Shown here: positions 7,361-15,733 of the stretch, piece by piece
Layout: the number at the start of each line of letters is the position of its first letter
How positions within the stretch are numbered: position 1 is the stretch's first letter
Source of the DNA: Fimbriimonas ginsengisoli Gsoil 348
GTDB lineage: Bacteria > Armatimonadota > Fimbriimonadia > Fimbriimonadales > Fimbriimonadaceae
Assembly (NCBI GenBank): GCA_945881865.1
Contig: CAMCVK010000004.1
Location: forward strand, 1 to 64,000
Length of the DNA stretch: 64,000 nucleotides
Reading direction: 5' to 3'
The notes under the pieces: generated by a model
Databases searched by the model: none
The model's input: the letters and a program-made list of their open reading frames with translations, nothing else
Told to the model about the DNA's origin: nothing
Position numbers and translations under genes: made by a program

Positions 7361-7405
7361 GTCCTAAGGAGGGCGCCGGGGGTTCGAGTCCCTCCGTGGC
7401 CGCCA
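7361..7405 (+). other. Attachment site: 3' half of tRNA-Arg(CCT), copy 1
   Basis: The 45 bases run from the anticodon loop (TCCTAA, anticodon CCT) through the T arm (GGGGGTTCGAGTCCCTC) to GTGGCCG and CCA. The five bases before it, CCTCC at 7356-7360, still complete the anticodon stem with GGAGG. The D arm and 5' acceptor strand are absent, so this is not a whole tRNA gene. Such fragments are left where elements insert into tRNA 3' ends. It lies just behind the integrase. Confidence 0.85.
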
Positions 7406-7671
7406 ATTTTGGAGTCTAACCGGTGGAAAATGGACCATCCGGAGTCAATTTTCCAACCTGGTCTCTCACGGGACTCACATACAGATTTGAGAGACCTCCC
7501 TTTCTTGATCATGCGGGTTCAGGTTCAGAGAGTGTGTTTGACGCCCTCCGCACTCGGGAGGGTGTCATGCTGTCTCGCTACTCTAACGCAGACAAACTAT
7601 CTCAAGTCCTCGCTCAACGCCTATGCTAGAGCGCCAGCTGACCTCGCACCTGTGTAGGTACTCTTTTGGAA
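7406..7671. other. Non-coding left end of efflux island with hairpins and GGTCTCTC motifs
   Basis: No convincing gene is present. It holds an inverted pair GGTCTCTC (7460-7467) and GAGAGACC (7489-7496), a TGGAAAAT/ATTTTCCA pair (7423-7430, 7449-7456), and a 10-bp hairpin (arms 7540-7549 and 7557-7566, no T-run). The GAGAGACC word recurs near the right end of the island. The stretch could carry recombinase accessory sites and the promoter for the efflux genes. Confidence 0.4.
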
Positions 7672-7980
7672 ATGAAGCTCGCGCCAATCTTTTTGTTGAT
7701 TGGCATCCTGGTTGCTGGATGCCAATCTGGGACTCCTGAAGCCAGTCAAAAGGCCGAGTCAGCTGCTTCGGGTAGCTCTGCCACCCCAGATCCTGGGCTA
7801 TCGGCGAAAGACTCTGGGAAAGAGGGCATCAAGCCCGGAATGAACATGGCAGATGTGAAGAAGATCAAGGGTGCGCCGAAAGACACCAAGCACGATCATG
7901 GTCCGAATGATTCGGAAATTGATCTTTGGATCTATGAGGATCAGACCGTGAAGTTTCAAAACGGGAAAGTGGTCGAATAA
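7672..7980 (+). CDS. Small lipoprotein with SmpA/BamE-like domain
   Basis: A 102-residue protein. The N-terminus is a lipoprotein signal with lipobox LVAGC (Cys about residue 17), followed by a Ser/Ala/Glu linker. The C-terminal half (KPGMNMADVKKIKGAPKD, then DLWIYEDQTVKFQNGKVV) follows the SmpA/BamE pattern 'G.s..dv....G.P......W.Y......f..gkv'. It is probably anchored in the outer membrane or cell envelope. It is the first gene of the efflux island. A weak purine stretch precedes ATG 7672, and a TTG six bases earlier is also possible. Confidence 0.7.
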   Translation: MKLAPIFLLIGILVAGCQSGTPEASQKAESAASGSSATPDPGLSAKDSGKEGIKPGMNMADVKKIKGAPKDTKHDHGPNDSEIDLWIYEDQTVKFQNGKVVE

Positions 7981-8021
7981 TGCGGCTTGATCGATCCTGG
8001 ACCTGCCAAGAAGTGTAACCC

Positions 8022-8408
8022 GTGAGATTGCTAGTCGCACTGTTGTGGCTCCTGAGCCTGCTGGGAATGCAGGCGCACTGTTTCGCGCCGCATCATGACC
8101 ACCACGACTTCGTTGCCGACCATGTTCACAGCGAATCCGAACGTCCAGAAGCTTCACCCGACGCACAGCTCACGCACGACCACCACCACCAACATAGCCT
8201 TCATGATCATTTGGATCATGCCGAAGTAAGGACGCAACGCTCACCGCGGACCTCTCCTGACCTCGTTGCTATTCTGCCATTGGTCACCAGCTTTAGCTTC
8301 ACCACACGATGTCCGGCAGACTCTAGGATTTCCCATCCGTTCGTTCCATTTCAGACTGGTCCTCCAGGCGTAGTTGCCAGCCGTGGTCCTCCTATTCCTG
8401 TTGCATAA
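8022..8408 (+). CDS. His-rich exported protein of metal-efflux locus
   Basis: A 128-residue protein from GTG 8022. A signal peptide (LLVALLWLLSLLGMQAHC) is followed by dense His clusters (HHDHHD, HDHHHQHSLHDHLDH). The C-terminal half is Pro-rich and unstructured. His-rich small periplasmic proteins often precede CzcCBA or CusCBA operons and probably buffer or deliver metal ions; which metal is not shown. The gap to the lipoprotein gene is 41 bp and to the channel gene 64 bp, so one transcript is likely. Function is inferred from composition and context. Confidence 0.65.
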   Translation: MRLLVALLWLLSLLGMQAHCFAPHHDHHDFVADHVHSESERPEASPDAQLTHDHHHQHSLHDHLDHAEVRTQRSPRTSPDLVAILPLVTSFSFTTRCPADSRISHPFVPFQTGPPGVVASRGPPIPVA

Positions 8409-8472
8409 CGCGCCCTCAGCGTAGTTCGGCTTGAGCCTCGGGGCTTAGCCTACAACAACAGGAATAACATAA

Positions 8473-9678
8473 TTGAAGAACAGATTATTCGTCTCATCAC
8501 TGGTCTGGGTGGCAATCATTGTCACCGGCCACGCTCAACCGAGCGAAATTTCCGCACTTATCCGCCAAGCACAGGAGCGCAGCAGCCTCGTAAAGGCGGC
8601 GCAATCTGTGGTCGACGCAAGGAAAGCATCTCTTACAGGCGCTCGAAGCAACCCTAGTCCGATTCTCGAGCTTTCTCCGGGACTTGGATTCACCAACGGC
8701 AATTCTGTGCTCAGTCAAGAACTTGACCTATTTGGCCGGAGGCGGGCAGCATCGACCCTTGCTCAAGCGAACCTAAGGATTGCAGAAATCGAGGTAGCTA
8801 GAGCGCGGACTCAAGTGTCGAGGGAACTCTTAACTGGAGTCGCAGACCTGCTCTCAGCAAGCGATGAAATCGCGAGTGTGCGAGTCACCCTGGAGTCTGC
8901 TGGCGCGCTTCAAGCAGCGGTGGCCAAGCAACATGAAGTTGGCGAAGCACCAAAAGTTCACGTCACCAGAGCGGAGCTCGATGTGCTCCGTGCAACTCAA
9001 ATGCTCACCGCTTCTGAAGGGCGCCTCAGGGCAGCCCTTGCCGCGGTTCAGTTCCTTGTGGGTCAAGAGCTCACCATCAATTCGCTGGTTTGGCCCGCGA
9101 ACGAGCAGACCGGAGGCGCAGCTCGCTCCTTTGAGCTTCTTGAAGCAACGCAGCAGGTTTCCCTTTTCGAAGCGCAACTTGATGTGATCCGATCCGAATA
9201 CGCGCCATTGTTCTCTGCTGGCGTTTCCACCGATGCTTGGAGTCTGGATCGAAATGCCTTCAAAGGGGACAACTTTGGGCTGCAATTCTCACTCCGAATA
9301 CCGCTCTTTGACTCGGGTCAACGGCGAGGGGCTCTCAGCGCCACACGCAGTGAGGCCATCGCAGCCCGTGCAAGGGTTGGCGAAGCTCAAAGAATTGCAG
9401 AGCTTGAGCTGGCTAAGGCGAGAACAGCCTTTAAAACCGCCAAGACGGTTGCGGCTAGTTATGTGGGCGATGTCCTTCCAAAAGCGGAATCAATGCTCAT
9501 CGCTATGCGGCAAGGCTACGCGTCGGGGCTCGTCACCCTCGTCGAGGTTCTCGAAGCACAGCAAACCTTGGCGAAACTCAGGCAAGAAAACATCCAAGCG
9601 GTACTGAACCTGCGACTCGCAGAGGTTGGTCTTTGGACAGCACAGCTGAAACTCCCCGGCACGGAGGTGCCCCAATGA
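8473..9678 (+). CDS. TolC-family outer-membrane efflux channel (CzcC/CusC-like)
   Basis: A 401-residue protein with an N-terminal signal ending near GHAQ. Two OEP-type repeats of long helices follow: LSQELDLFGRRRAA in the first half, and FSLRIPLFDSGQRRGA plus ASGLVTLVEVLEAQQTL in the second, as in the TolC/CzcC family. It would form the trimeric exit duct of a three-part pump with the next two genes. The start is TTG 8473, preceded by AGGAATAA. The end overlaps the adaptor gene by ATGA, so the proteins are co-translated. Confidence 0.88.
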   Translation: MKNRLFVSSLVWVAIIVTGHAQPSEISALIRQAQERSSLVKAAQSVVDARKASLTGARSNPSPILELSPGLGFTNGNSVLSQELDLFGRRRAASTLAQANLRIAEIEVARARTQVSRELLTGVADLLSASDEIASVRVTLESAGALQAAVAKQHEVGEAPKVHVTRAELDVLRATQMLTASEGRLRAALAAVQFLVGQELTINSLVWPANEQTGGAARSFELLEATQQVSLFEAQLDVIRSEYAPLFSAGVSTDAWSLDRNAFKGDNFGLQFSLRIPLFDSGQRRGALSATRSEAIAARARVGEAQRIAELELAKARTAFKTAKTVAASYVGDVLPKAESMLIAMRQGYASGLVTLVEVLEAQQTLAKLRQENIQAVLNLRLAEVGLWTAQLKLPGTEVPQ

Positions 9679-11858
9679 AACGCATTTCACTCTTGATTCC
9701 ATTTCTCGTTCTCTCGTGTGCGACCCTCGCCCAAGACAAAGAAGAGGGGCATATGCACGGGCCGGATGGTCGGCACATTGTCACCGCGGAAGATGCAAAG
9801 GGAGCAAGTTCCTTCATTCTCAGCCACCATGACACGAGAATCGAAGGGCCAGACGGCAGGACAGTTCTGGGTGTCGTCGTGAACTCAACGATCTCGCCGA
9901 AGGAAACGCCGAACGAGCCGATCCATACGGAGAAAAACGTCTACGAACCAGAAAATGAGGTCTATGGCTCCCACCTGACCTATACCGAACCCGGTGAATA
10001 TGTCTTAAGTCAAGACGTCACGATGCCGGATGGCAAAAAAATAGAAGTAGAGTTTCCAGTCTATGTTCCAGTGGTCGCCGCTCAAGCCGGCCCGACGCCC
10101 AAGGAAAACCAGCCTGGGCCGAACTACCTTCTCATCATTGGCGGCGGAATTGCCGTTGTCATTGCCTTAGTGCTTGCCTTTCGAATGGGAAAGAAGAGCG
10201 TTTCGCAGGGCATCGCTGGCATGCTGATGATCGCACTCGTTGGAAGTCTTCTTCCGGCAGGGGCGTTTGCCCAAGAGGAAGAAGGACACATGCACGGGCC
10301 CGACGGGCGGCACATCGTGACTGAGTCGGATGCGACAAAAGCTGCTGGCCCCCAACTAAAGGCCTACCCTGGCCCAAATCAGGAAGAGTCTGCAACGAAG
10401 ACCGTGGATGGCATCAAGTTCGTGCTCGCGATTGAAAACGAAGAGATGAAGCCTGATCCCGACCTCGTTTCCGTCTCGAAAGAACAGACGAACTTGATCG
10501 GTCTTAAGACGTCGAGGGCCGAAGTCGCTGGCTCCGCAACGGGCTTACAGACCACGGGAAAGGTCTCGGCCAATCCCAACGGCTTGGTAAAAGTGAACTC
10601 CCGCACGAGCGGACGAGTGATCCGACTTGGTGCACTGCCTGGAACGAGCGTGCGTCGCGGTCAAATGTTGGCCGTAATTGAAAGCCCTGAACTTGCTGAC
10701 GCTCAGGCAGCTTACCGACGCGCCGTCGCTGAACTCGCTCAAAGCCAAGCGGGTGTCAAGGTTGCTGAGGCTTCAATTGCTTCCGGAAAAACGGAGGTCC
10801 AGGTGGCGACTCGAAATCTGGACCGCCAATCTCGAATGGCCCGAGCGGGTGAGTTCGCTTCTCCAGCGGTGGAACGGGCGAAATCGGAAGTTTCGACCTC
10901 GCGATCTGCTCTTGAGACCTCGGCGGCGGAAGTTTCAAGGCTGGATAAGCTTGTGAACCGCCTTCGCTCCGGCATTCAGTCAGGTGTAGTAGCCCAGCGT
11001 GACCTTGATCGAGCTGAGTCTGAGCTTACTGAGGCGCTCGCAACAAAAACGGACGCAACAACTCAGCTCCGACTAGCGCAAGAGTCTCTCACCCGTGAAG
11101 AAGAAATCGCGAAGCAAGGTCTTCGGAACGCCCTAGAAGTCGACCAAGCTCGGGCCCAGCTTGAACTCGCCAAGTCGAGCCAGCGGTCTGCTGAAAGCCG
11201 ACTTTTGCAGGCGCGCGCGGACGCAGTCAGAGTTCAAAGCTCGATCCGATTGGCTCGCGACCAAGTCAACTTGCTCGGAGGTGGAGTTGGCGGTGGGCAC
11301 GTTATCACCATCTCTGCGCCAATTTCGGCAGAAGTTGAGCATCGTTTTGTGAGCGTTGGCCAGACGATCGCTACTGGAGAGCAACTTTACGACCTCCTCA
11401 ATGCCGACATCGTGTGGGTGCTCGCGGATGTCTATGAAACCGACGTTCCCAAAGTTCGAGTCGGACAATCGATCCAGGTAGTCGCCGATGCCTACCCAGG
11501 AACGATATATGAAGGTGAAGTCGCCTTTATTCACAACGAAGTTGATCCTCAAACACGAACTACCCAAGTTCGAATAGTGATCAAAAATCCCGGCGAGCGG
11601 CTCAAGCAAAACATGTTTGTGCGCGTGAATCTAGGAGTAGGCAGTGGCAATGGAGTAACCGTTCCTTCTTCCGCAATTCAGAATGATAAAGGGCTTGACG
11701 TCATTTTTGTTGAGGAGAAGGCCGGTGTCTATCGACGAACTCTCGTGCAGATTAAGGGAACTTTTGGAGACCGTACGGTAGTCAACGGCGTCGCGGCCGG
11801 TCGAAAGATTGCCACCAGCGGATCGTATCAGTTGCTCTCACTAGGTGGCTCAGAATGA
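9675..11858 (+). CDS. RND efflux adaptor fused to N-terminal YtkA-like domain
   Basis: A 727-residue protein; ATG 9675 follows GGAGGTG. Residues 1-20 form a signal peptide, then the metal-ligand-like motif EEGHMHGPDGRHIVT (23-37), a YtkA/FixH-like beta domain (to about 140) and a transmembrane helix (about 152-170). Next comes a second signal-like helix and a second copy of the same motif (202-216). From about 265 on it is a normal CusB/CzcB adaptor: barrel-sandwich half (GRVIRLGALPGTSVRRGQ), long coiled hairpin, and membrane-proximal domain. It looks like two secreted proteins joined in one frame. It links pump and channel. Confidence 0.88.
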   Translation: MKRISLLIPFLVLSCATLAQDKEEGHMHGPDGRHIVTAEDAKGASSFILSHHDTRIEGPDGRTVLGVVVNSTISPKETPNEPIHTEKNVYEPENEVYGSHLTYTEPGEYVLSQDVTMPDGKKIEVEFPVYVPVVAAQAGPTPKENQPGPNYLLIIGGGIAVVIALVLAFRMGKKSVSQGIAGMLMIALVGSLLPAGAFAQEEEGHMHGPDGRHIVTESDATKAAGPQLKAYPGPNQEESATKTVDGIKFVLAIENEEMKPDPDLVSVSKEQTNLIGLKTSRAEVAGSATGLQTTGKVSANPNGLVKVNSRTSGRVIRLGALPGTSVRRGQMLAVIESPELADAQAAYRRAVAELAQSQAGVKVAEASIASGKTEVQVATRNLDRQSRMARAGEFASPAVERAKSEVSTSRSALETSAAEVSRLDKLVNRLRSGIQSGVVAQRDLDRAESELTEALATKTDATTQLRLAQESLTREEEIAKQGLRNALEVDQARAQLELAKSSQRSAESRLLQARADAVRVQSSIRLARDQVNLLGGGVGGGHVITISAPISAEVEHRFVSVGQTIATGEQLYDLLNADIVWVLADVYETDVPKVRVGQSIQVVADAYPGTIYEGEVAFIHNEVDPQTRTTQVRIVIKNPGERLKQNMFVRVNLGVGSGNGVTVPSSAIQNDKGLDVIFVEEKAGVYRRTLVQIKGTFGDRTVVNGVAAGRKIATSGSYQLLSLGGSE

Positions 11859-11889
11859 GCGAGCTTCCTGAGACCGAGGGAGGGCACTG

Positions 11890-14800
11890 ATGCTTAACCG
11901 ACTTATTCAGATGAGCCTGCAGCAGCGGATTCTCGTCGTCGTGTTGACGGCGATGTTGATCCTGTTTGGTGCGATGACCATCCCCAAGATGGACGTGGAT
12001 GTGTTGCCCGATCTCAACCGACCCGTGGTGACGATCATGACGGAAGCACATGGCATGGCTCCAGAAGAAACGGAGGCGTTGGTGACCTTTCCCATCGAAA
12101 CGATGATGAACGGGGCAACCGGCGTTCAGCGAGTGCGTTCTGCTTCAAGTGCTGGGTTCAGCATTGTGTTTGTCGAGTTCGACTGGAACACGGATATCTA
12201 CCGCGCCCGCCAAGTCGTCAATGAAAAACTTCAACTAGCACAATCTCGACTGCCAGCAGGAGCCGTTGCTTCGCTCTCCCCAATCAGTTCGATCATGGGA
12301 GAGATCATGCTCGTGGCAGTTTCAAGCAAATCTGGAAACACGGAGCCCATTGAAGTTCGCTCGATGGCCGACTTTGTGATCCGACCTCGGCTCCTTGCAG
12401 TCCCTGGTGTATCCCAAGTAGTTCCCATTGGTGGGGGAACCAAGCAGTATCAAGTTCTGACCGACCCGGCACGGCTGAAGCAGTTTGGTATCACGCTCGA
12501 TGAGCTGCTAGAAGCGGCAAAAGAGAGCAACACCAACGCTGGGGGTGGCTTCTTCCAAGAACCGAACCGCGAGGCGGTCATCCGTATTCAGGGCCGGGTT
12601 CGCAACCTGGACGACATCAAAAGCACCCCGATAAAGGCGGTAAATGGGATTCCCGTCACCATTGGGCAGGTTGCGGATGTTGTCTTTGCAAAAGGATCTC
12701 CCCGAGGTGACGCTAGCGTGAATGGCGACCCCGCCGTGATTCTCTCCGTGCAGAAACAGCCAGATGCAAATACGCTCGAACTTACGGAGCAGCTCGATAA
12801 AGCGTTGAACGAGATTACGGAGGCTCTGCCCGAAGATGTGCAGGTCAATCGAGAGCTCTTTCGGCAAGAACACTTTATCAAGAACTCCGTTCACAATGTT
12901 GAGAAGGCCCTCCTGGAAGCGGGAGTCATCGTTCTCATCGTTATCCTCGCGTTTCTGATGAACGTGCGGGCAACGCTGATCTCTCTGGTCTCGATTCCCG
13001 TTTCATTCATCCTGACGCTGCTTTTGCTGAACCAGTTCGGAATCAGCATCAATACGATGACCCTTGGTGGGCTCGCCATCGCGATTGGACTCGTTGTGGA
13101 CGACAGCATCGTCGATGTAGAAAACGTCTTCAGGCGGCTGCGCATCAATGCAGCGCAGGAGAAACCAGATTCCATCCTGAAGGTGATCTACGGGGCGAGT
13201 GCGGAGATACGTAACAGCATCGTTTACGCGACGCTGATCATTGTTCTTGTCTTCATCCCTTTGCTCTCGCTGGAAGGAATGGAAGGACGAGTCTTCACCC
13301 CTCTCGGGCTTGCATTCATCTTCTCGATGATCGCTTCGCTGTTGGTTTCCCTGACCTTGACGCCTGCGCTTTGTGCTTTGCTTCTCGGCAAAGTCAAGCT
13401 CAAGAGTCACGGAGACTCCAAACTCGTTGCGCTCCTAAAACGATGGAATGCCCCGGTTGTTCGCGCGTCCATGAAGTATCCCTGGATCGTGATTGGTGCG
13501 ACCGTCGCGATGACAGCAGTGGCTGTGTACATGCTTCCGAAGCTTGGACGCGAATTCCTGCCCAAGTTCAATGAGGGGTCGCTCGCGCTCAGCGCGATCC
13601 TGCCCCCAGGAACGAGTCTGGATGAAAGCAACCGGATCGGCAAAATCATCGAAAACACTGCGCTGACGGTTCCCGAAGTCACCCACATTGGACGAAGAAC
13701 CGGGCGGGCCGAAATGGATGAACATGCCGAAGGTGTGAACTATTCGGAAATTGACGTTGGGCTTGCTCCCTCCAAACGGGGATTAGCAAAAGTGACCGAT
13801 GAATTGCGAGCCAAAATCGGAACGATCCCGGGAGTCTATGTCGCGTTTGGACAACCAATCTCGCACCGTCTTGATCACTTGTCATCCGGCGTACGGGCCG
13901 CACTTGCGGTTAAGGTCTTTGGAAGCGATCTCCATGAATTGCGGCGGCTCGCCGCCCAAGTTGGGGCGACCATGGAGTCGGTGCCGGGAATCGTGGACCT
14001 CCAGGTGGAACCTCAGATTCAAGTTCCGCAAATCAGCATCCAAATTGATCGCATTGCGGCGGCTCGATATGGAGTGACTCCCTATGAACTTGCTGAAAAC
14101 TTGGAGGTAGGGCTTGGTGGGCATACAGTGTCCCAAGTCCTTCAGGGTCAGCGAACCTTCGACCTCGTGGTTTGGTTTACTCCGGAAGCGCGAACGAACC
14201 TCGACGTAATTGGATCGACGTTGATCAACACGCCAGCTGGTCAGCGGATTCCGCTCTCTCAGCTGGCAACCGTAAAGCGGGAAACTGGTCCAAATACAAT
14301 TAACCGTGAAAACGTCTCGCGGAGAATCGTTATCCAGGCAAACGTGGAAGGACGTGACCTCAACGGCGTGGTCACCGAACTGCAAGCCAAGATGAAGCCC
14401 CTGCAGACCGATTGGCCAAGGGGTTATTACTTGGAGTACGGTGGCCAATTCCAGAGTCAGCAAAGCGCCATGGCTCGAATCCTCTTAATCGGAGTGTTCA
14501 CCATTATCGGAATATTCCTGGTTCTCAATGTCGCGCTGAAGTCTTGGAGCTTGGCATTGCAGGTCATGGTGAACTTGCCCCTTGCTCTGGTGGGTGGGGT
14601 GATCGCCGTGTTCATGACGGGAGGCGTACTGTCTGTGGCCTCGATGGTGGGGTTCATCACGCTCTTTGGGATCGCAACCCGAAACGGCATCATGATGCTC
14701 TCGCACTATGACCACTTGATGAAGGAGGAAGGAGAAACTTTCAGCAAGGACATGATCGTGCGGGGAACCCTAGAGCGACTCTCTCCTGTTCTGATGACGG

Positions 14801-14982
14801 CTCTTGCAGCTGCTTTCGGTCTGTTGCCTTTGGCACTCTCGCAAGGAGAGCCCGGTAAGGAGCTACTTCAACCCATCGCCGTGGTCATCTTGGGCGGCCT
14901 TGTGTCCAGCACGCTCCTCGACCAGATTGTCACCCCGGCACTCTTCTGGGTGTTCGGAAAGCGGGCCCGGGCGGAGGACTGA
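11890..14982 (+). CDS. Heavy-metal RND efflux pump (CzcA/CusA family)
   Basis: A 1030-residue inner-membrane proton/metal antiporter. It has the HME-RND layout: TM1, a porter domain, TM2-6, a second porter domain, TM7-12. TM4 carries the charged motif IAIGLVVDDSIVDVENV, with a paired Asp like the proton-relay residues of the family. The early sequence PKMDVDVLPDLNRPVV and EETEALVTFPIE match HME pumps rather than drug pumps. GGGAGGGCACTG precedes the ATG. The metal (Cu/Ag or Zn/Co/Cd) cannot be decided by eye. It completes the three-part pump with the two preceding genes. Confidence 0.92.
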   Translation: MLNRLIQMSLQQRILVVVLTAMLILFGAMTIPKMDVDVLPDLNRPVVTIMTEAHGMAPEETEALVTFPIETMMNGATGVQRVRSASSAGFSIVFVEFDWNTDIYRARQVVNEKLQLAQSRLPAGAVASLSPISSIMGEIMLVAVSSKSGNTEPIEVRSMADFVIRPRLLAVPGVSQVVPIGGGTKQYQVLTDPARLKQFGITLDELLEAAKESNTNAGGGFFQEPNREAVIRIQGRVRNLDDIKSTPIKAVNGIPVTIGQVADVVFAKGSPRGDASVNGDPAVILSVQKQPDANTLELTEQLDKALNEITEALPEDVQVNRELFRQEHFIKNSVHNVEKALLEAGVIVLIVILAFLMNVRATLISLVSIPVSFILTLLLLNQFGISINTMTLGGLAIAIGLVVDDSIVDVENVFRRLRINAAQEKPDSILKVIYGASAEIRNSIVYATLIIVLVFIPLLSLEGMEGRVFTPLGLAFIFSMIASLLVSLTLTPALCALLLGKVKLKSHGDSKLVALLKRWNAPVVRASMKYPWIVIGATVAMTAVAVYMLPKLGREFLPKFNEGSLALSAILPPGTSLDESNRIGKIIENTALTVPEVTHIGRRTGRAEMDEHAEGVNYSEIDVGLAPSKRGLAKVTDELRAKIGTIPGVYVAFGQPISHRLDHLSSGVRAALAVKVFGSDLHELRRLAAQVGATMESVPGIVDLQVEPQIQVPQISIQIDRIAAARYGVTPYELAENLEVGLGGHTVSQVLQGQRTFDLVVWFTPEARTNLDVIGSTLINTPAGQRIPLSQLATVKRETGPNTINRENVSRRIVIQANVEGRDLNGVVTELQAKMKPLQTDWPRGYYLEYGGQFQSQQSAMARILLIGVFTIIGIFLVLNVALKSWSLALQVMVNLPLALVGGVIAVFMTGGVLSVASMVGFITLFGIATRNGIMMLSHYDHLMKEEGETFSKDMIVRGTLERLSPVLMTALAAAFGLLPLALSQGEPGKELLQPIAVVILGGLVSSTLLDQIVTPALFWVFGKRARAED

Positions 14983-15002
14983 CGCAAGAAGAAAAGTAGG
15001 TG

Positions 15003-15060
15003 AGAGACCATATGGAGGGATTGGAGAGACCTTGACCCAAGGTCTCTCCAATGGTCTCTC
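15003..15060. terminator. Nested double hairpin after efflux operon
   Basis: An inner 13-bp stem (15021-15033 with 15039-15051, loop GACCC) lies inside an outer 10-bp stem (15003-15012 with 15051-15060, sharing one base). Every arm contains GAGAGACC or GGTCTCTC. It starts 20 bp after the pump stop codon. It can end transcription from either side but lacks a T-run, and may instead be a protein-binding site of the island end. Confidence 0.6.
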
Positions 15061-15136
15061 TTAGCCCATGGATGTTGTGAGACACCCTGAGACATCTGCA
15101 GACTCAAATCAGAGACTTTCAACCTGATTTTCTTCA

Positions 15137-15181
15137 GTCCTAAGGAGGGCGCCGGGGGTTCGAGGCCCTCCGTGGCCGCCA
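15137..15181 (+). other. Attachment site: 3' half of tRNA-Arg(CCT), copy 2
   Basis: The 45 bases match copy 1 (7361-7405) at 44 positions; the one difference is TTCGAGG in the T loop. The bases before it (TTCTTCA) do not complete the anticodon stem. Together the copies flank a 7.7-kb efflux island as direct repeats. Confidence 0.85.
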
Positions 15182-15250
15182 TGTTCTGGGTGTGTCCATT
15201 CCAAACGCATGGGTTAAACCCAGATGGGTCAGTTAGGGTTTTCGGCTTCG

Positions 15251-15358
15251 TGGCACGGGTGAAGCCGGGGGTTTGTACCGGCATCACCCGTGTTCGGCGT
15301 GGGTTAGAGAGCACTGGTCACCGGGGCAAAAGCATCCACGCTGACCAGTGGCACCCAC
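15251..15358. repeat. Paired-hairpin intergenic repeat, copy 1
   Basis: First hairpin: CACGGGTGA (15254-15262) with TCACCCGTG (15284-15292). Second hairpin: CACTGGTCA (15312-15320) with TGACCAGTG (15342-15350). The linker between them reads TTCGGCGTGGGT. The same two-stem plan recurs five more times to 21.7 kb, always between genes. Confidence 0.8.
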
Positions 15359-15366
15359 GGGTCATA

Positions 15367-15415
15367 GGTGGCACGAGTGAAGCCGCAGGTTCTTACCGGT
15401 GTCACCCGTGTTCTT
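15367..15415. repeat. Paired-hairpin repeat, copy 2 (first hairpin only)
   Basis: It begins GGTGGCACGAGTGA and ends TCACCCGTGTTCTT. It contains only the first stem, with one G-A change that leaves an A-C mismatch, and it lies 9 bp after copy 1. It is a truncated member of the family. Confidence 0.7.
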
Positions 15416-15733
15416 GAGTCAGTAGCCACGGAAAGTTGAGCCCTCCGAGGCCCCGATCAGTCGAAGTCCCACTGTGGCCGCAACATTCTGAACCTAAAGC
15501 GAGAGACCAAACTCACGAAAGGCACTTCGGGTTATCCAAGAAGAACGATGATAGAATGTGTGCACGTAGGAAACGCTTGTGAGCAGACTGATTCAAGTTG
15601 AAGGACCAAGTGCGTGCCGACAAGTTCTAGCCGAAGCACGAGGTGAGGCGACTGCCCAGCAGCATAGTCATATCCCGCAACTCTCCGCGGCCGTTCTCAT
15701 CTCCAGAGCGAACGGTGGAGACACCCCAAAAGG
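15416..15733. other. Non-coding leader of hydroxylase-GH3-enolase operon
   Basis: No gene is supported. It contains a degenerate likeness of the tRNA-Arg end (15461-15482), a GAGAGACC word near 15502-15509, and a possible -10 box TAGAAT at about 15551-15556 without a good -35. A hairpin-like region (CTCCGCGGCC, CTCCAGAGCG) precedes the AAAAGG ribosome binding site of the next gene. Confidence 0.4.

Noticed and set aside
7356-7405. Complete tRNA-Arg(CCT) gene
   Set aside because: Only the anticodon arm, T arm and 3' acceptor strand are present. The upstream bases do not form a D arm or the 5' acceptor strand, so this is a fragment.
11782-14463. Long antisense frames opposite the RND pump gene
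   Set aside because: They follow from the codon bias of the pump gene, lack starts with ribosome binding sites, and show no motif.
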